Assembly: GCA_002838205.1 (NCBI GenBank)
Contig: CP017950.1
Span: 1,184,858 to 1,248,857, forward strand
From: Tenericutes bacterium MZ-XQ
GTDB taxonomy: Bacteria; Bacillota_I; Bacilli_A; Acholeplasmatales; Acholeplasmataceae
Direction: 5' to 3'
DNA length: 64,000 nt
Shown here: piece after piece, positions 15,246 to 23,885 of the stretch
Layout: each line of letters opens with the position of its first letter
How positions within the stretch are numbered: position 1 is the stretch's first letter
Notes under the pieces: generated by a model
Told to the model about the DNA's origin: nothing
The model's database searches: none
Seen by the model: the letters and a program-made list of their open reading frames with translations, nothing else
Made by a program: the position numbers and the translations under genes

Positions 15246-16205
15246 TTAGATATCTACGTTTATATCGCCTGAGAGCGTAGATTTTTTGATGATTTTTATT
15301 TCTTTTTTCTCTTTATTCTTAATATTCAAATCGCCACTAAGTGATTTAAATCTAATCATTTTAGGATAAAATTCTTTACCATCGATATCTCCACTGACAG
15401 AATCAGCTTCAAACATATCACAAGTAACCTCTTCAAGCTCAATATCCCCACTTACGGTTTTCACTTCAAGATTACCATCGATCAAACTGTTTTTGATTTC
15501 CAAATCACCACTAACTTGTGATGAGTATAGCGTACTTGCTTTAATCTTTTGTAGCTCAATGTCTCCGTTCACAATATGGAACTTAAGACCTTCAGCTACT
15601 ACTTCCTTAATATCAATATCTCCATTGACTAAATTTAAACTGATATGTTTTGTATTTAGTTTTTTAAGAACAACGTCTCCATTTGTTTGTTTTGAAATCA
15701 GTGATTTAATTAAAACTTCAGCTGGTATTCCTATATATATTTTTGTGTTTTTTGCCTTAGTTGAGAAAAAGCTAAACATCTTGTTTTGTTTTTTTCTAGT
15801 TATGCTTAATGTTTGATCATTAAACTCGACGATGTAGTCTTTTAGATCATCAGCATTTTCAATATTAACTAAAACATTTTTATATTCTGTTGGCTTAATA
15901 TAGATATCTTCATTTGTGAGTTCAACTTGAATACTCATTTCACTTTGCTTACACTCAAATTCAAATGATTGATCTTTATCTATATTTTTTTCTTTTTCTT
16001 GCTCAACTGTTTCTTCTTCGGTCGCTAAACTTTCTGCGATGTTTTCAGGTGTTCCGAATCTTTTTTCCAAATCTTCTTCACTTAATCCATCTTCAAGGGC
16101 TTCTTTAATCATGTCTTCATGATCCTTTAAAATGTCATCTATTGCGTCTTTAGCAATATTTCTTTTACTCAATTCTTTCTTTAAATCTTCTAAAAAGTTC
16201 TTCAT
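15246..16205 (-). CDS. HAAS-domain plus DUF4097 beta-repeat protein
   Basis: 319 residues from the ATG at 16205, set by GGAGG; the reading to 16256 has no ribosome site. An N-terminal helical HAAS/DUF1700-like module (MKNFLEDLKKELSKRNIAKDAIDDILKDHEDMIKEALEDGLSEEDLEKRFG) is followed by a charged linker and a beta-solenoid of DUF4097 type with repeats on the pattern VNGDI / VSGDLEI / LSGDI. No membrane helix is evident. It overlaps the upstream PadR gene by 41 bases. PadR/HAAS pairs are common envelope-stress or differentiation switches in Bacillota, but the role is not fixed. Confidence 0.75.
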   Translation of the reverse strand: MKNFLEDLKKELSKRNIAKDAIDDILKDHEDMIKEALEDGLSEEDLEKRFGTPENIAESLATEEETVEQEKEKNIDKDQSFEFECKQSEMSIQVELTNEDIYIKPTEYKNVLVNIENADDLKDYIVEFNDQTLSITRKKQNKMFSFFSTKAKNTKIYIGIPAEVLIKSLISKQTNGDVVLKKLNTKHISLNLVNGDIDIKEVVAEGLKFHIVNGDIELQKIKASTLYSSQVSGDLEIKNSLIDGNLEVKTVSGDIELEEVTCDMFEADSVSGDIDGKEFYPKMIRFKSLSGDLNIKNKEKKEIKIIKKSTLSGDINVDI

Positions 16206-16524
16206 TGTTTTTTCCTCCTTTGTGGATGATTTGGTAAACTCCACCAATAAATTCATCCCATTGATTTCTTAATTCGATATAATACAAAAATCCTTTTTCA
16301 GTCATTTGATAGTATTTTCTTGCTGCACCTTCAGTTGAAGATTCTAAATATGTTTTAAAATATTGATCTTTCGTTAATCTTCTTAAAATTGGATAGATTG
16401 CATTCTCACTAACGTCAATGAACTTAGAAAGTTCACTAATGACTTCATATCCATAACTATCTTTTTCAACAAGCATGGACAATACACATAACTCTATGAT
16501 ACCGCGTTTAAATTGTGCATTCAT
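16165..16524 (-). CDS. PadR-family transcriptional regulator
   Basis: 119 residues: winged helix FKRGIIELCVLSMLVEKDSYGYEVISELSKFIDVSENAIYPILRRLTKDQYFKTYLESSTEGAARKYYQMTEKG, the PadR signature, then a short C-terminal dimer helix. It is the first gene of the pair with the HAAS/DUF4097 gene and probably represses its own promoter. A second PadR/HAAS pair is at 31197-32539. Confidence 0.88.
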   Translation of the reverse strand: MNAQFKRGIIELCVLSMLVEKDSYGYEVISELSKFIDVSENAIYPILRRLTKDQYFKTYLESSTEGAARKYYQMTEKGFLYYIELRNQWDEFIGGVYQIIHKGGKNNEELFRRFKERIE

Positions 16525-16609
16525 AATGTTGCTACCTCCTACATACTAATCATAACACAGTATTATTCGTTATGCAACACTGAAATGAATTTTTCGTCTA
16601 TACAAAAAA

Positions 16610-16628
16610 ATACTCACTTTGTGAGTAC
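16610..16628. repeat. 19-bp target-site duplication, left copy (a terminator palindrome)
   Basis: ATACTCACTTTGTGAGTAC is identical to 18331-18349. It is itself a hairpin, and the left copy keeps the adjoining A7, which reads as a T-tract on the minus strand. Confidence 0.85.
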
Positions 16629-16744
16629 CAGACTGTAGACAAAAACAGTTTTCAATGAAGAATATCTCATTTAGAGATGTTCTTTTTTCGTTTGAAGTAT
16701 AAAAAAAGAGTTTTTCACTCAATTTCAGTTGAATGGTAAAGATA

Positions 16745-18091
16745 TTACCATATGATTGTGGCTAATTTTTTCAAATTGTACATACTTAAAATCATGAAGC
16801 TTCGATCCTCATTTTTCCTAAGTCCTCTAAGAAACGTAAATCCCAGGCAATGATTCATTTTTGAAATTCCAAAAACCCTTTCAACTGACGTTTTTCTTTT
16901 CGGATATACCTCTTTTCCAATCTCAGATAGTCGAATCCGTTTAGCTTCTTCACTATCTGCTTCATAAAAATGCCTTAATATCACTTTTGTTTTTTGATTT
17001 GTACACTGAGTCTTAAAAGGACAATTTAGACAATCTTTCGTTTTTGTTTTATATGCTTTATAGCCTTGTTTATTAGTACCTCTATAAGTTAATACTTTTT
17101 CATTTGGACAAATATAATAATCATGAAGTTCAATATACTTGAATCTATGTTTTGTAAAATATAATGCATTGGATGATCCACCTGCACCTTTTCTTCCTTT
17201 AGGTCTTTTATAAGGAATTACAGGCTTAACACCTCGTTTAAATAATTCATGAAGTAATACTGGATGATCATACCCCGAATCCATGACTGCCATGTCAACT
17301 TCTTCATGGGCATCTATATAATTAATGACTGTTTCAAGTCCAGTTTGACTATCGTGTAAGTTACCCGGAAATACTTGAGATGCTAATACCCATCCGTTTT
17401 CATCACTGATCACTTGGTTACTATAGGCTAACTGTCTTTCTTTCTCACCTTTATGAAACATACCGCAGTCCGGATCCGTTAGACTCTTTGTTACTTTTTT
17501 AGCTTCATTAAAGTCTATTTCTTCTTTGCCTTCTTCACTTCTAACTTCATTGATTTCTTTTTGTAGAGCTTCTACATACCTGTTCGTTGAATCATTGATT
17601 AAGATATCATTGACTTGTCTTTTATTTGCATATGCCTTAATATGTGTTGCATCGACAAATATATTATCCATTTTGACAAGCTTTAATTTCATAGCTTGAT
17701 ATAAAATCGTATTAAATATCTCCTCAAAAACAGAAGTGCCTTCAAATCGACGTACATAGTTTTTTCCAAAGGTTGAAAAATGTGGGACGAAATCATTAAA
17801 ATCATATCCTAAAAACCACCGATATGCTGCATTAACTTCGATTTCTTCAATTGTTCTTCTCATGGATCTAATGTTGAATAAATATTGAATAAAGACAATC
17901 TTAAATAAAATGACTGGGTCTATAGAAGGTCTTCCCATATCATCCGCATATAAATTTTCTACAATATCATAAATAAAACTGAAGTCAATCGCTTTATCTA
18001 TTTTTCTAACTAGATGATTGTTTGGAACGAGTTTATCCATTTCCATGATGAAGATGTTTTCGCGATTGTTTATTTGATGTTTTGTTAACAT
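16745..18091 (-). CDS. IS1182-family transposase
   Basis: 448 residues, unbroken. It begins with the family block NHLVRKIDKAIDFSFIYDIVENLYADDMGRPSIDPVILFKIVFIQYLF. DDE residues lie in FVDATHIKAYAN, VMDSGYDHP and KRKTSVERVFGISKMNHCLGF, and a Cys-rich insert (CPNEK, CLNCPFKTQC) is present, as is usual. GGTGATTTC precedes the ATG. The reading frame is intact, so it may still be mobile. Confidence 0.93.
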   Translation of the reverse strand: MLTKHQINNRENIFIMEMDKLVPNNHLVRKIDKAIDFSFIYDIVENLYADDMGRPSIDPVILFKIVFIQYLFNIRSMRRTIEEIEVNAAYRWFLGYDFNDFVPHFSTFGKNYVRRFEGTSVFEEIFNTILYQAMKLKLVKMDNIFVDATHIKAYANKRQVNDILINDSTNRYVEALQKEINEVRSEEGKEEIDFNEAKKVTKSLTDPDCGMFHKGEKERQLAYSNQVISDENGWVLASQVFPGNLHDSQTGLETVINYIDAHEEVDMAVMDSGYDHPVLLHELFKRGVKPVIPYKRPKGRKGAGGSSNALYFTKHRFKYIELHDYYICPNEKVLTYRGTNKQGYKAYKTKTKDCLNCPFKTQCTNQKTKVILRHFYEADSEEAKRIRLSEIGKEVYPKRKTSVERVFGISKMNHCLGFTFLRGLRKNEDRSFMILSMYNLKKLATIIW

Positions 18092-18290
18092 GAAATCACC
18101 AACCTTTATTGTTATTTTACCATGTTACCTATATATTTATATATAGGTAAAAGTTCATTTTTGATTAAAAAATAAAAAGAGAGTACTCAGAACACTAATC
18201 AAACTCTAGGTTTAAGTGTTTTTAAGCAGTCTAAGCCGCACTTTTTAAACTGGTACTCTCACACCTTCATTTTATAACAAAAAATAAAAA

Positions 18291-18316
18291 AGTACAATAT
18301 CCGAAGATACTGTACT
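18291..18316 (-). terminator. Read-in terminator inside the IS1182-type right end
   Basis: On the minus strand AGTACAGTATC, loop TTCG, GATATTGTACT, then T6ATTTTTT. It stands upstream of the transposase gene, so it should stop transcription coming from ldh and may partly replace the ldh terminator that the insertion split. Confidence 0.75.
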
Positions 18317-18330
18317 TTGTCTACAGACTG

Positions 18331-18349
18331 ATACTCACTTTGTGAGTAC
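18331..18349. repeat. 19-bp target-site duplication, right copy
   Basis: Same 19 bp as 16610-16628. In this copy the hairpin is followed on the minus strand by IS sequence and not by a T-tract, so the original ldh terminator is now incomplete here. Confidence 0.85.
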
Positions 18350-18529
18350 TTTATCATTTTATTTTTTCTATTTAGTAACAATTTTATATTTATTAAACCT
18401 TAAAACACTGAAGCACTGAAATTCTTTTTACTTAAAAGCAATCACTTAACTTCTATTTTTGAGTTTATTTTAATTAAACATGCAAAAATACCAATACACT
18501 TGATCTTGACTGTTTTCACTTTAAAAAAC

Positions 18530-19474
18530 TCAGATATCCATTTGATTAAGCAACTTTTTAAGTATATTTGCAGAATTATCGAGTTGCTCTTGTTCAGTAT
18601 CACTAAGTTTAAGTTTGACGACATGATGAACACCTTGATGGTTTAAAACTGCTGGAAGTCCAATATATAGATCTTTTTCAATATCATAAACGCCATCATT
18701 ATATACACTAATCGGTATAATTCGATTTTCATTGTTAATGATTGCCGCTGTGATTCTGACTAACGTCATACCTATGCCGTAGTAGGTAGCCTTTTTTCTC
18801 TTGATGATTTCATATGCTGCTTCTTTTACATTCATATATATTTTGTGTAAATCATTAAACTCTATTTCGTTCATGGTTTCAATAACATCTTTCATCGGTT
18901 TAACACCTATATAAGCGTTTGACCAACAAACAAACTCACTATCTCCATGCTCACCTAAGATATATGCGTGGATATTGCCAACAGATATATTAATTTTTTT
19001 AGAGATTTCGTATCTTAATCTTGCAGTGTCAAGGGATGTTCCACTTCCTATAACTCTATGTGCAGGAAGATTAGATGCCTTTTTTGCAACATAGGTTAGT
19101 ATATCAACAGGATTTGTAGCGACAAGCAATATCCCATCAAATCCGCTATCCATAATGTTTTTAACAACTGTTTTCATTATAGCTGCATTTCTATTCAACA
19201 AATCAATTCTAGTTTCCCCTTCTTTTTGGTTCACACCAGCAGTAATGACAACCAAGTCTGCATCATTTGCATCTTTATAATCACCAGCATAAATATGCAT
19301 CTTTCTTGGTGCGAAAGCAAGTCCATGATTTAAATCCATCGCCTCACCTTCTGCTCTATTCTTATCTATATCGATTAAAACGAGTTCTTCTACAACGCCT
19401 TGATTCACAAGTGCATAAGCATAACTCATCCCAACCATACCAGTCCCAACGATTACTACTTTGCTTTTTGGCAT
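18530..19474 (-). CDS. ldh: L-lactate dehydrogenase
   Basis: 314 residues, the normal length. NAD-binding loop VVIVGTGMVGMSYA (GxGxxG at residues 10-15), LIDIDKN acidic NAD ribose site, TAGVNQKEGETR substrate loop with the mobile Arg, DTARLRY, and the catalytic His in ILGEHGDSE. It reduces pyruvate to lactate and regenerates NAD in fermentation. It lies 14 bases after queG on the same strand, with AAGGGG before its ATG. Its former terminator downstream was split by the IS1182-type element. Confidence 0.95.
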   Translation of the reverse strand: MPKSKVVIVGTGMVGMSYAYALVNQGVVEELVLIDIDKNRAEGEAMDLNHGLAFAPRKMHIYAGDYKDANDADLVVITAGVNQKEGETRIDLLNRNAAIMKTVVKNIMDSGFDGILLVATNPVDILTYVAKKASNLPAHRVIGSGTSLDTARLRYEISKKINISVGNIHAYILGEHGDSEFVCWSNAYIGVKPMKDVIETMNEIEFNDLHKIYMNVKEAAYEIIKRKKATYYGIGMTLVRITAAIINNENRIIPISVYNDGVYDIEKDLYIGLPAVLNHQGVHHVVKLKLSDTEQEQLDNSANILKKLLNQMDI

Positions 19475-19488
19475 AAATAACCCCTTCT

Positions 19489-20421
19489 TTACTTAGTTTC
19501 TTTTAATCTTTGTAAAACTTTTGCTGCAGTTGATAAATACCATGAAGGCTTTGAATGATCCATCGATGACTCAATATGTTTTATATAGTCAGTCTGCTTT
19601 TGTTTAAGCATAACCATTAATGCATTTCTTAATAATATTGTTTTCCCTTTCCATAAATATGACATATCATCATATTTTTTTGAAAAAGCCTTATTGGAAA
19701 GTTCAAATAAATCCATAATCGATACCATTTCTTTACCAGATAATTCAAACTCATTATGGATGCGTGTGCCTTTGCCTATATTTTTAGGACAAACTAACTG
19801 ACATATATCACATCCAAATAGTTGATAGTTTGCATCCATTTCTTCATGGGTTAAATCCTTTTTTTCTTGATTGTAAAAACTAATGCATTTTTGCATATCA
19901 TAACCACCATCATAAAGTGCATGTGTAGGGCAAGCTGAAATACATTTTCTACATGTTCCACAATCGTCATCGATGTCTAAGATAAACTCTTCTTCTAGCT
20001 CGACATCTACAAATACAATACCTAAAAACATATATGTGCCATATGTCTTATTGATGATCAGTTGGTTTTTTCCAAAAAAACCTACACCAGATAAGACTGC
20101 AGCTAATCTCTCATCATATGGGTGATTATCCACACCAAGTGAATACTTCATGTTTAATGGTTCCATAACAGTTTCAATTCTTTTTTTTAAGACAGTATGA
20201 TAATCACTTCCAAAAGTATAAAATGATGGTACTAAATGCGTTTTTGTATGTTTAAGAATTCTCTTGGGATAACTTAATCCTAAAACAACCATCGTTGGAT
20301 AGCTGATATCTTTAGCATACTTTCCCATTCGAATTGCTTCATTGATATATGTTTGTGACTTGATAATACCTACCACATCAAATTTTTCTAAAAAACAAGC
20401 TCTTAGTGCTTTTGAAGTCAT
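19489..20421 (-). CDS. queG: Epoxyqueuosine reductase QueG
   Basis: 310 residues. A cobalamin-binding reductase start (SYPKRILKHTKTHLVPSFYTFGSDYHTVLKKRIE), then two [4Fe-4S] motifs: CGTCRKCISACPTHAL and CDICQLVCPKN, as in QueG. The C-terminal HEAT-like part seen in longer homologues is short here (KTILLRNALMVML), within family range. It makes queuosine in tRNA by reducing the epoxide; the rest of the queuosine pathway is not in the window. AAAGGAG precedes the ATG. Confidence 0.9.
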   Translation of the reverse strand: MTSKALRACFLEKFDVVGIIKSQTYINEAIRMGKYAKDISYPTMVVLGLSYPKRILKHTKTHLVPSFYTFGSDYHTVLKKRIETVMEPLNMKYSLGVDNHPYDERLAAVLSGVGFFGKNQLIINKTYGTYMFLGIVFVDVELEEEFILDIDDDCGTCRKCISACPTHALYDGGYDMQKCISFYNQEKKDLTHEEMDANYQLFGCDICQLVCPKNIGKGTRIHNEFELSGKEMVSIMDLFELSNKAFSKKYDDMSYLWKGKTILLRNALMVMLKQKQTDYIKHIESSMDHSKPSWYLSTAAKVLQRLKETK

Positions 20422-20554
20422 AAGACTCCTTTCAATTCATATATATTTTTTATTCTCAATCTCATTTTTACATAGCGTTTATATCTATATTCTATCATAA
20501 AAGCCTGACGACGATTTTTTTGCCAAAAGTTAACGCATGGTTCGTATGATCATT

Positions 20555-21397
20555 TCATACTTGATTCGGTGTTTTTAATTGATATTCAAATAAGACCCTC
20601 TGAGTAGGATGGATGAACTTGCATGCTGTAAATTCCAAACGCATCATGCCATGATTTTTCCTTAGATGACCATAGAGTTTATCGCCAACAACAGGATGGC
20701 CTATAGAAGCCATGTGTACCCGGATTTGATGTTTTCTACCACCTATAATCATGACTTCACAAAGTGTTTCACTATTAAATCTCTTTATGACTCTATATAT
20801 CGAAGTTGCCCGTTTCCCATCTTTACTAACCCTTTGCTTTTCTGAATGTCTATCTCTTGCAATCGGTAAATCAATAACATCTTTATCTTTACTTACAACA
20901 CCTTCAACTAAGGCAATGTATTTTTTTTCAACTTGTCTTTCTTCAAACTGATGAGAAAGAAAAGCGTGTGCCAAAGGGTGTTTTGCGAAAATCAACAAAC
21001 CAGAGGTTTCATAATCAAGTCGATGCACTGGCAATATCTGATATGGATAGTCTTTCTTATGGTATGCTACTCTATTTGTTAAAGTATCTATTGTGTTTCC
21101 ATCTGTATGAACAAGCAGAGATTTCGGTTTATTTAATATCATCATATCTTGATCTTCATAAAGTATTTCAATAGGTCCCATAAAAGGAATAATTGGTTGT
21201 TGATCTAAACAAGAAAAATCAATGTCAATGACATCTCCTTTTTTGATTTTATCCAACTGATATAGATTTTTCTGATTTCTATAAACACATTTATTTTGAA
21301 ATAATTGATGGATTTTCGCTTTTGAGAGATAAAAAGTTTCTAAAAATGTTTTGATCTCTTTATCACTATCTTTTTCAAGTACAACAATCTTTACCAT
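20555..21397 (-). CDS. Pseudouridine synthase, RluA/RluD family
   Basis: 280 residues from the ATG at 21397, chosen for GGAGG nine bases upstream; a longer frame to 21538 has no such site. An S4-like N-terminal part is followed by the catalytic block LPVHRLDYETSGLLIFAK (Asp nucleophile), then KKYIALVEG and GRKHQIRVHMASIGHPVVGDKLYG, all typical of RluA/RluD. It isomerises uridines in rRNA or tRNA. Which site cannot be decided. Confidence 0.87.
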   Translation of the reverse strand: MVKIVVLEKDSDKEIKTFLETFYLSKAKIHQLFQNKCVYRNQKNLYQLDKIKKGDVIDIDFSCLDQQPIIPFMGPIEILYEDQDMMILNKPKSLLVHTDGNTIDTLTNRVAYHKKDYPYQILPVHRLDYETSGLLIFAKHPLAHAFLSHQFEERQVEKKYIALVEGVVSKDKDVIDLPIARDRHSEKQRVSKDGKRATSIYRVIKRFNSETLCEVMIIGGRKHQIRVHMASIGHPVVGDKLYGHLRKNHGMMRLEFTACKFIHPTQRVLFEYQLKTPNQV

Positions 21398-21427
21398 AAT
21401 GACCTCCGATGATACATACATTATATC

Positions 21428-21462
21428 AAAAAAAGTCATACATGTTCTATCACATGTATGAC
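21428..21462 (-). terminator. Terminator of the GH18 gene
   Basis: GTCATACATGT and ACATGTATGAC form an 11-bp perfect stem with a 6-base loop; the minus strand continues into T7. Confidence 0.85.
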
Positions 21463-21471
21463 CATTTTTCA

Positions 21472-23700
21472 TCACTTCATTAATCCTGTTCTTAAAGCTT
21501 GTAATAATATACCCGTAGTATCGGTACCATATTCCCAAAACATCATACCACCAAGTTCTTGATTAATGATGTATCTACTCTTTTCTAAAATAGATTTTTG
21601 ATTATCATAGGATATAAATACCGTTCCACTGTCATTGACCATATATGGTACACCTGCACCTTGATCATAATACTCTGTATACTGTTCATTATTTAAGTAA
21701 TTATGATAAATTTCATGATAATACACAGATCCTGCATTGCTCCATGTTGTATATGACTGCGTTGAATCGTTATATGTTCTTGTTTGTTTAATGCCGTAAA
21801 ATGCAACACCTACAATAATTTTATCATAGCTTACTTGATACGTATCTCTTAATATTTTTACACTTTCATCAATAGATGCAGTTGTAAGTGAACGTCCAAC
21901 TAAAAATGTTGGATTGTGATAAGCTGTTTGTTTATATAATGGATTTTGATATTGTCCAGAACCACTTGTTAAACCATACGTCATCAAATTAATATAATCT
22001 AAATATTGATTAGAATAAATGAGATCATATTTTGGAGGTTGCCATTGACCACCAGTAATTGCTGTAGTCACTAAATGATTTGGGTTATTCTCTTTAACTT
22101 TTTCATAAACGACTTTCATGAGTGCAGTAAATAACTTTGTTTCTGATGAAGTAGGTGTTTCCCAATCGATATCGACACCATCAAACTCATATTGATTAAT
22201 ATAATCAACAATTTGATTTGCAAAATGCTGAACTTTTGATGGACTAGCTGCAATCGCAGACCACTCTGTGCTCGGTCCAACTGACATAATGACCCAGTTC
22301 CCATGTTTTTTAGCCTCTGACATGATATATGTTGCTACATTGCTTAAATAACCTGTGCCATATAAATCACCATTACTATTACCCAATATAAATGCTGTAT
22401 TGATGATGTCTAATGTTTCAAAAAAGTTATCATCAACTTGATTGAAATCTCTATAAATATAGCTAGATGCAATTGGTTTATCTAATGATTTATATCCGAT
22501 GACTGCAACATCAAATGTTTTTGTTTGCGTATCGACACTTGATGTAATCTCTGCTGTTAAGGTTACTGTTTGTGGACTATACGGTCTGATAAACATGCCT
22601 GAAGATGTGATTACATCTTCATGACTTGATGACCATACAATCGAAAATCCACTGTAGGCAGTAGGTAATTTTATGTCATCATAGACTTCATCTGGAATCA
22701 AGTCATTTAAATAAGAAGTTAAATCACTCATATGATACCCTTCCCATCTTGCTTCATATGTTAACTCATTGATGCCATCGATGATTTTATAACCTGGAAA
22801 ATCAATAACTTGTTCATCATTTAAGTACCATCCAGCAAATACATACTCTTCTCTAATTGGTATTGGTAAGGATGTTGTTTCAGTTAATATTTGATGAAAT
22901 GTTTGACCAACAATGTCTTCTGTATAAAAACTTACAATCAATGGTCCATCCTCATATGTCGATAAATCTTGATCAAAAATGATAAATTTCAGTATCTTTT
23001 CTTCATTCGTATAAGCAGATATTGTATTTAAGATATCTTCGTCTTCGAAATATTGCTCGAGTGCAATCACATAATCATACTCACCAATATCAAGCTGTGA
23101 AGTACTCGTTGTTACAGGATCAACATGAATAACTTCATAAGCATCAAATGTCTCATTATATTTTATAAATATTTTATGGAAATAGGTAAGTAAAAATCTT
23201 GTATCATCGATAATGCTAAACGTCGATCCATACCCATCATTTTTTGATGTTATGGTTAATTGACTATCGGGATCTACTTGCTCAAAGTCAGAACGTACGA
23301 GCATACCACCGTTGAGATTAAATGTTACATCTACAGCTGCAATCCTATTTGGATCAATGTCATTTATATCTTCAAATGTATATGTTAAGTGATCATTTGC
23401 TATTTCATACATTTTGTTATCAATAAAAATACCATTGATGTATAACTTAAAGTTTTGACCAAAAATAGTATCTTCGACTAAGTCTAAAGTCAACTCAAAA
23501 CCATTGTTATCAATGAGTAGTGCATCAAAATAGATGGATTCAGAAGAAACTCGTTCTAATTCTAAATCAATCGTAACTCTCGCTTCATCTAGCGTATATG
23601 TAGTTGGATCATTAGGATCTTCAGGTTCATCTGTTGATTCACATCCGATCAACATCGATAGATATGCAATGATTGAAAATAAAAATAATAGTTTTTTCAT
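21472..23700 (-). CDS. Lipoprotein with C-terminal glycoside hydrolase family 18 (chitinase-like) domain
   Basis: 742 residues. The signal peptide MKKLLFLFSIIAYLSMLIGC ends in a lipobox, so it should be a surface lipoprotein. After a region of unknown beta-rich domains comes an InlB/Flg_new-like repeat (around 265-320: FAGWYLNDEQVIDF), then a bacterial Ig-like domain (around 330-405: SIVWSSSHEDVITSSG). The GH18 barrel follows, with FDGVDIDWETP (DxxDxDxE, Glu near 511 as acid/base), LMTYGLTSGSGQY and VAFYGI. It probably cuts chitin, peptidoglycan-like or host glycans. GGAGATTTTTT precedes the ATG. Confidence 0.87.
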   Translation of the reverse strand: MKKLLFLFSIIAYLSMLIGCESTDEPEDPNDPTTYTLDEARVTIDLELERVSSESIYFDALLIDNNGFELTLDLVEDTIFGQNFKLYINGIFIDNKMYEIANDHLTYTFEDINDIDPNRIAAVDVTFNLNGGMLVRSDFEQVDPDSQLTITSKNDGYGSTFSIIDDTRFLLTYFHKIFIKYNETFDAYEVIHVDPVTTSTSQLDIGEYDYVIALEQYFEDEDILNTISAYTNEEKILKFIIFDQDLSTYEDGPLIVSFYTEDIVGQTFHQILTETTSLPIPIREEYVFAGWYLNDEQVIDFPGYKIIDGINELTYEARWEGYHMSDLTSYLNDLIPDEVYDDIKLPTAYSGFSIVWSSSHEDVITSSGMFIRPYSPQTVTLTAEITSSVDTQTKTFDVAVIGYKSLDKPIASSYIYRDFNQVDDNFFETLDIINTAFILGNSNGDLYGTGYLSNVATYIMSEAKKHGNWVIMSVGPSTEWSAIAASPSKVQHFANQIVDYINQYEFDGVDIDWETPTSSETKLFTALMKVVYEKVKENNPNHLVTTAITGGQWQPPKYDLIYSNQYLDYINLMTYGLTSGSGQYQNPLYKQTAYHNPTFLVGRSLTTASIDESVKILRDTYQVSYDKIIVGVAFYGIKQTRTYNDSTQSYTTWSNAGSVYYHEIYHNYLNNEQYTEYYDQGAGVPYMVNDSGTVFISYDNQKSILEKSRYIINQELGGMMFWEYGTDTTGILLQALRTGLMK

Positions 23701-23885
23701 AAAAAATCTCCTGTGCCATATTTACAGTTTAAGTATACTATATTTTTATATATTGCTTAAGCTTTTGGCCTTGATTTTTAAGTTTTGACAAATAGTTTCA
23801 TAGATCACAGAACAAAAGTGAATAAATTCACTCAGGGCGATAAAATCGCCTTTTCTTTTTTTATCTTTCTTTTTATAATAGAATC

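Larger units (their letters stand above)
16629..18330 (-). mobile_element. IS1182-family insertion sequence, complete, 1702 bp
   Basis: Inverted ends CAGACTGTAGACAAA (left) and CAGTCTGTAGACAAA (right, reverse complement), one mismatch in 15, with a 19-bp duplication outside. It holds one intact transposase gene on the minus strand and hairpins inside both ends (16658-16686 and 18291-18316) that can block incoming transcription. It sits exactly in the palindromic terminator downstream of ldh. The gene-free stretch 18092-18529 is the IS right end and this split terminator region; I see no gene there. Confidence 0.9.

Noticed and set aside
18442-18633. 63-codon minus-strand frame after ldh
   Set aside because: It overlaps the ldh 3' end out of frame and has no ribosome site or similarity.
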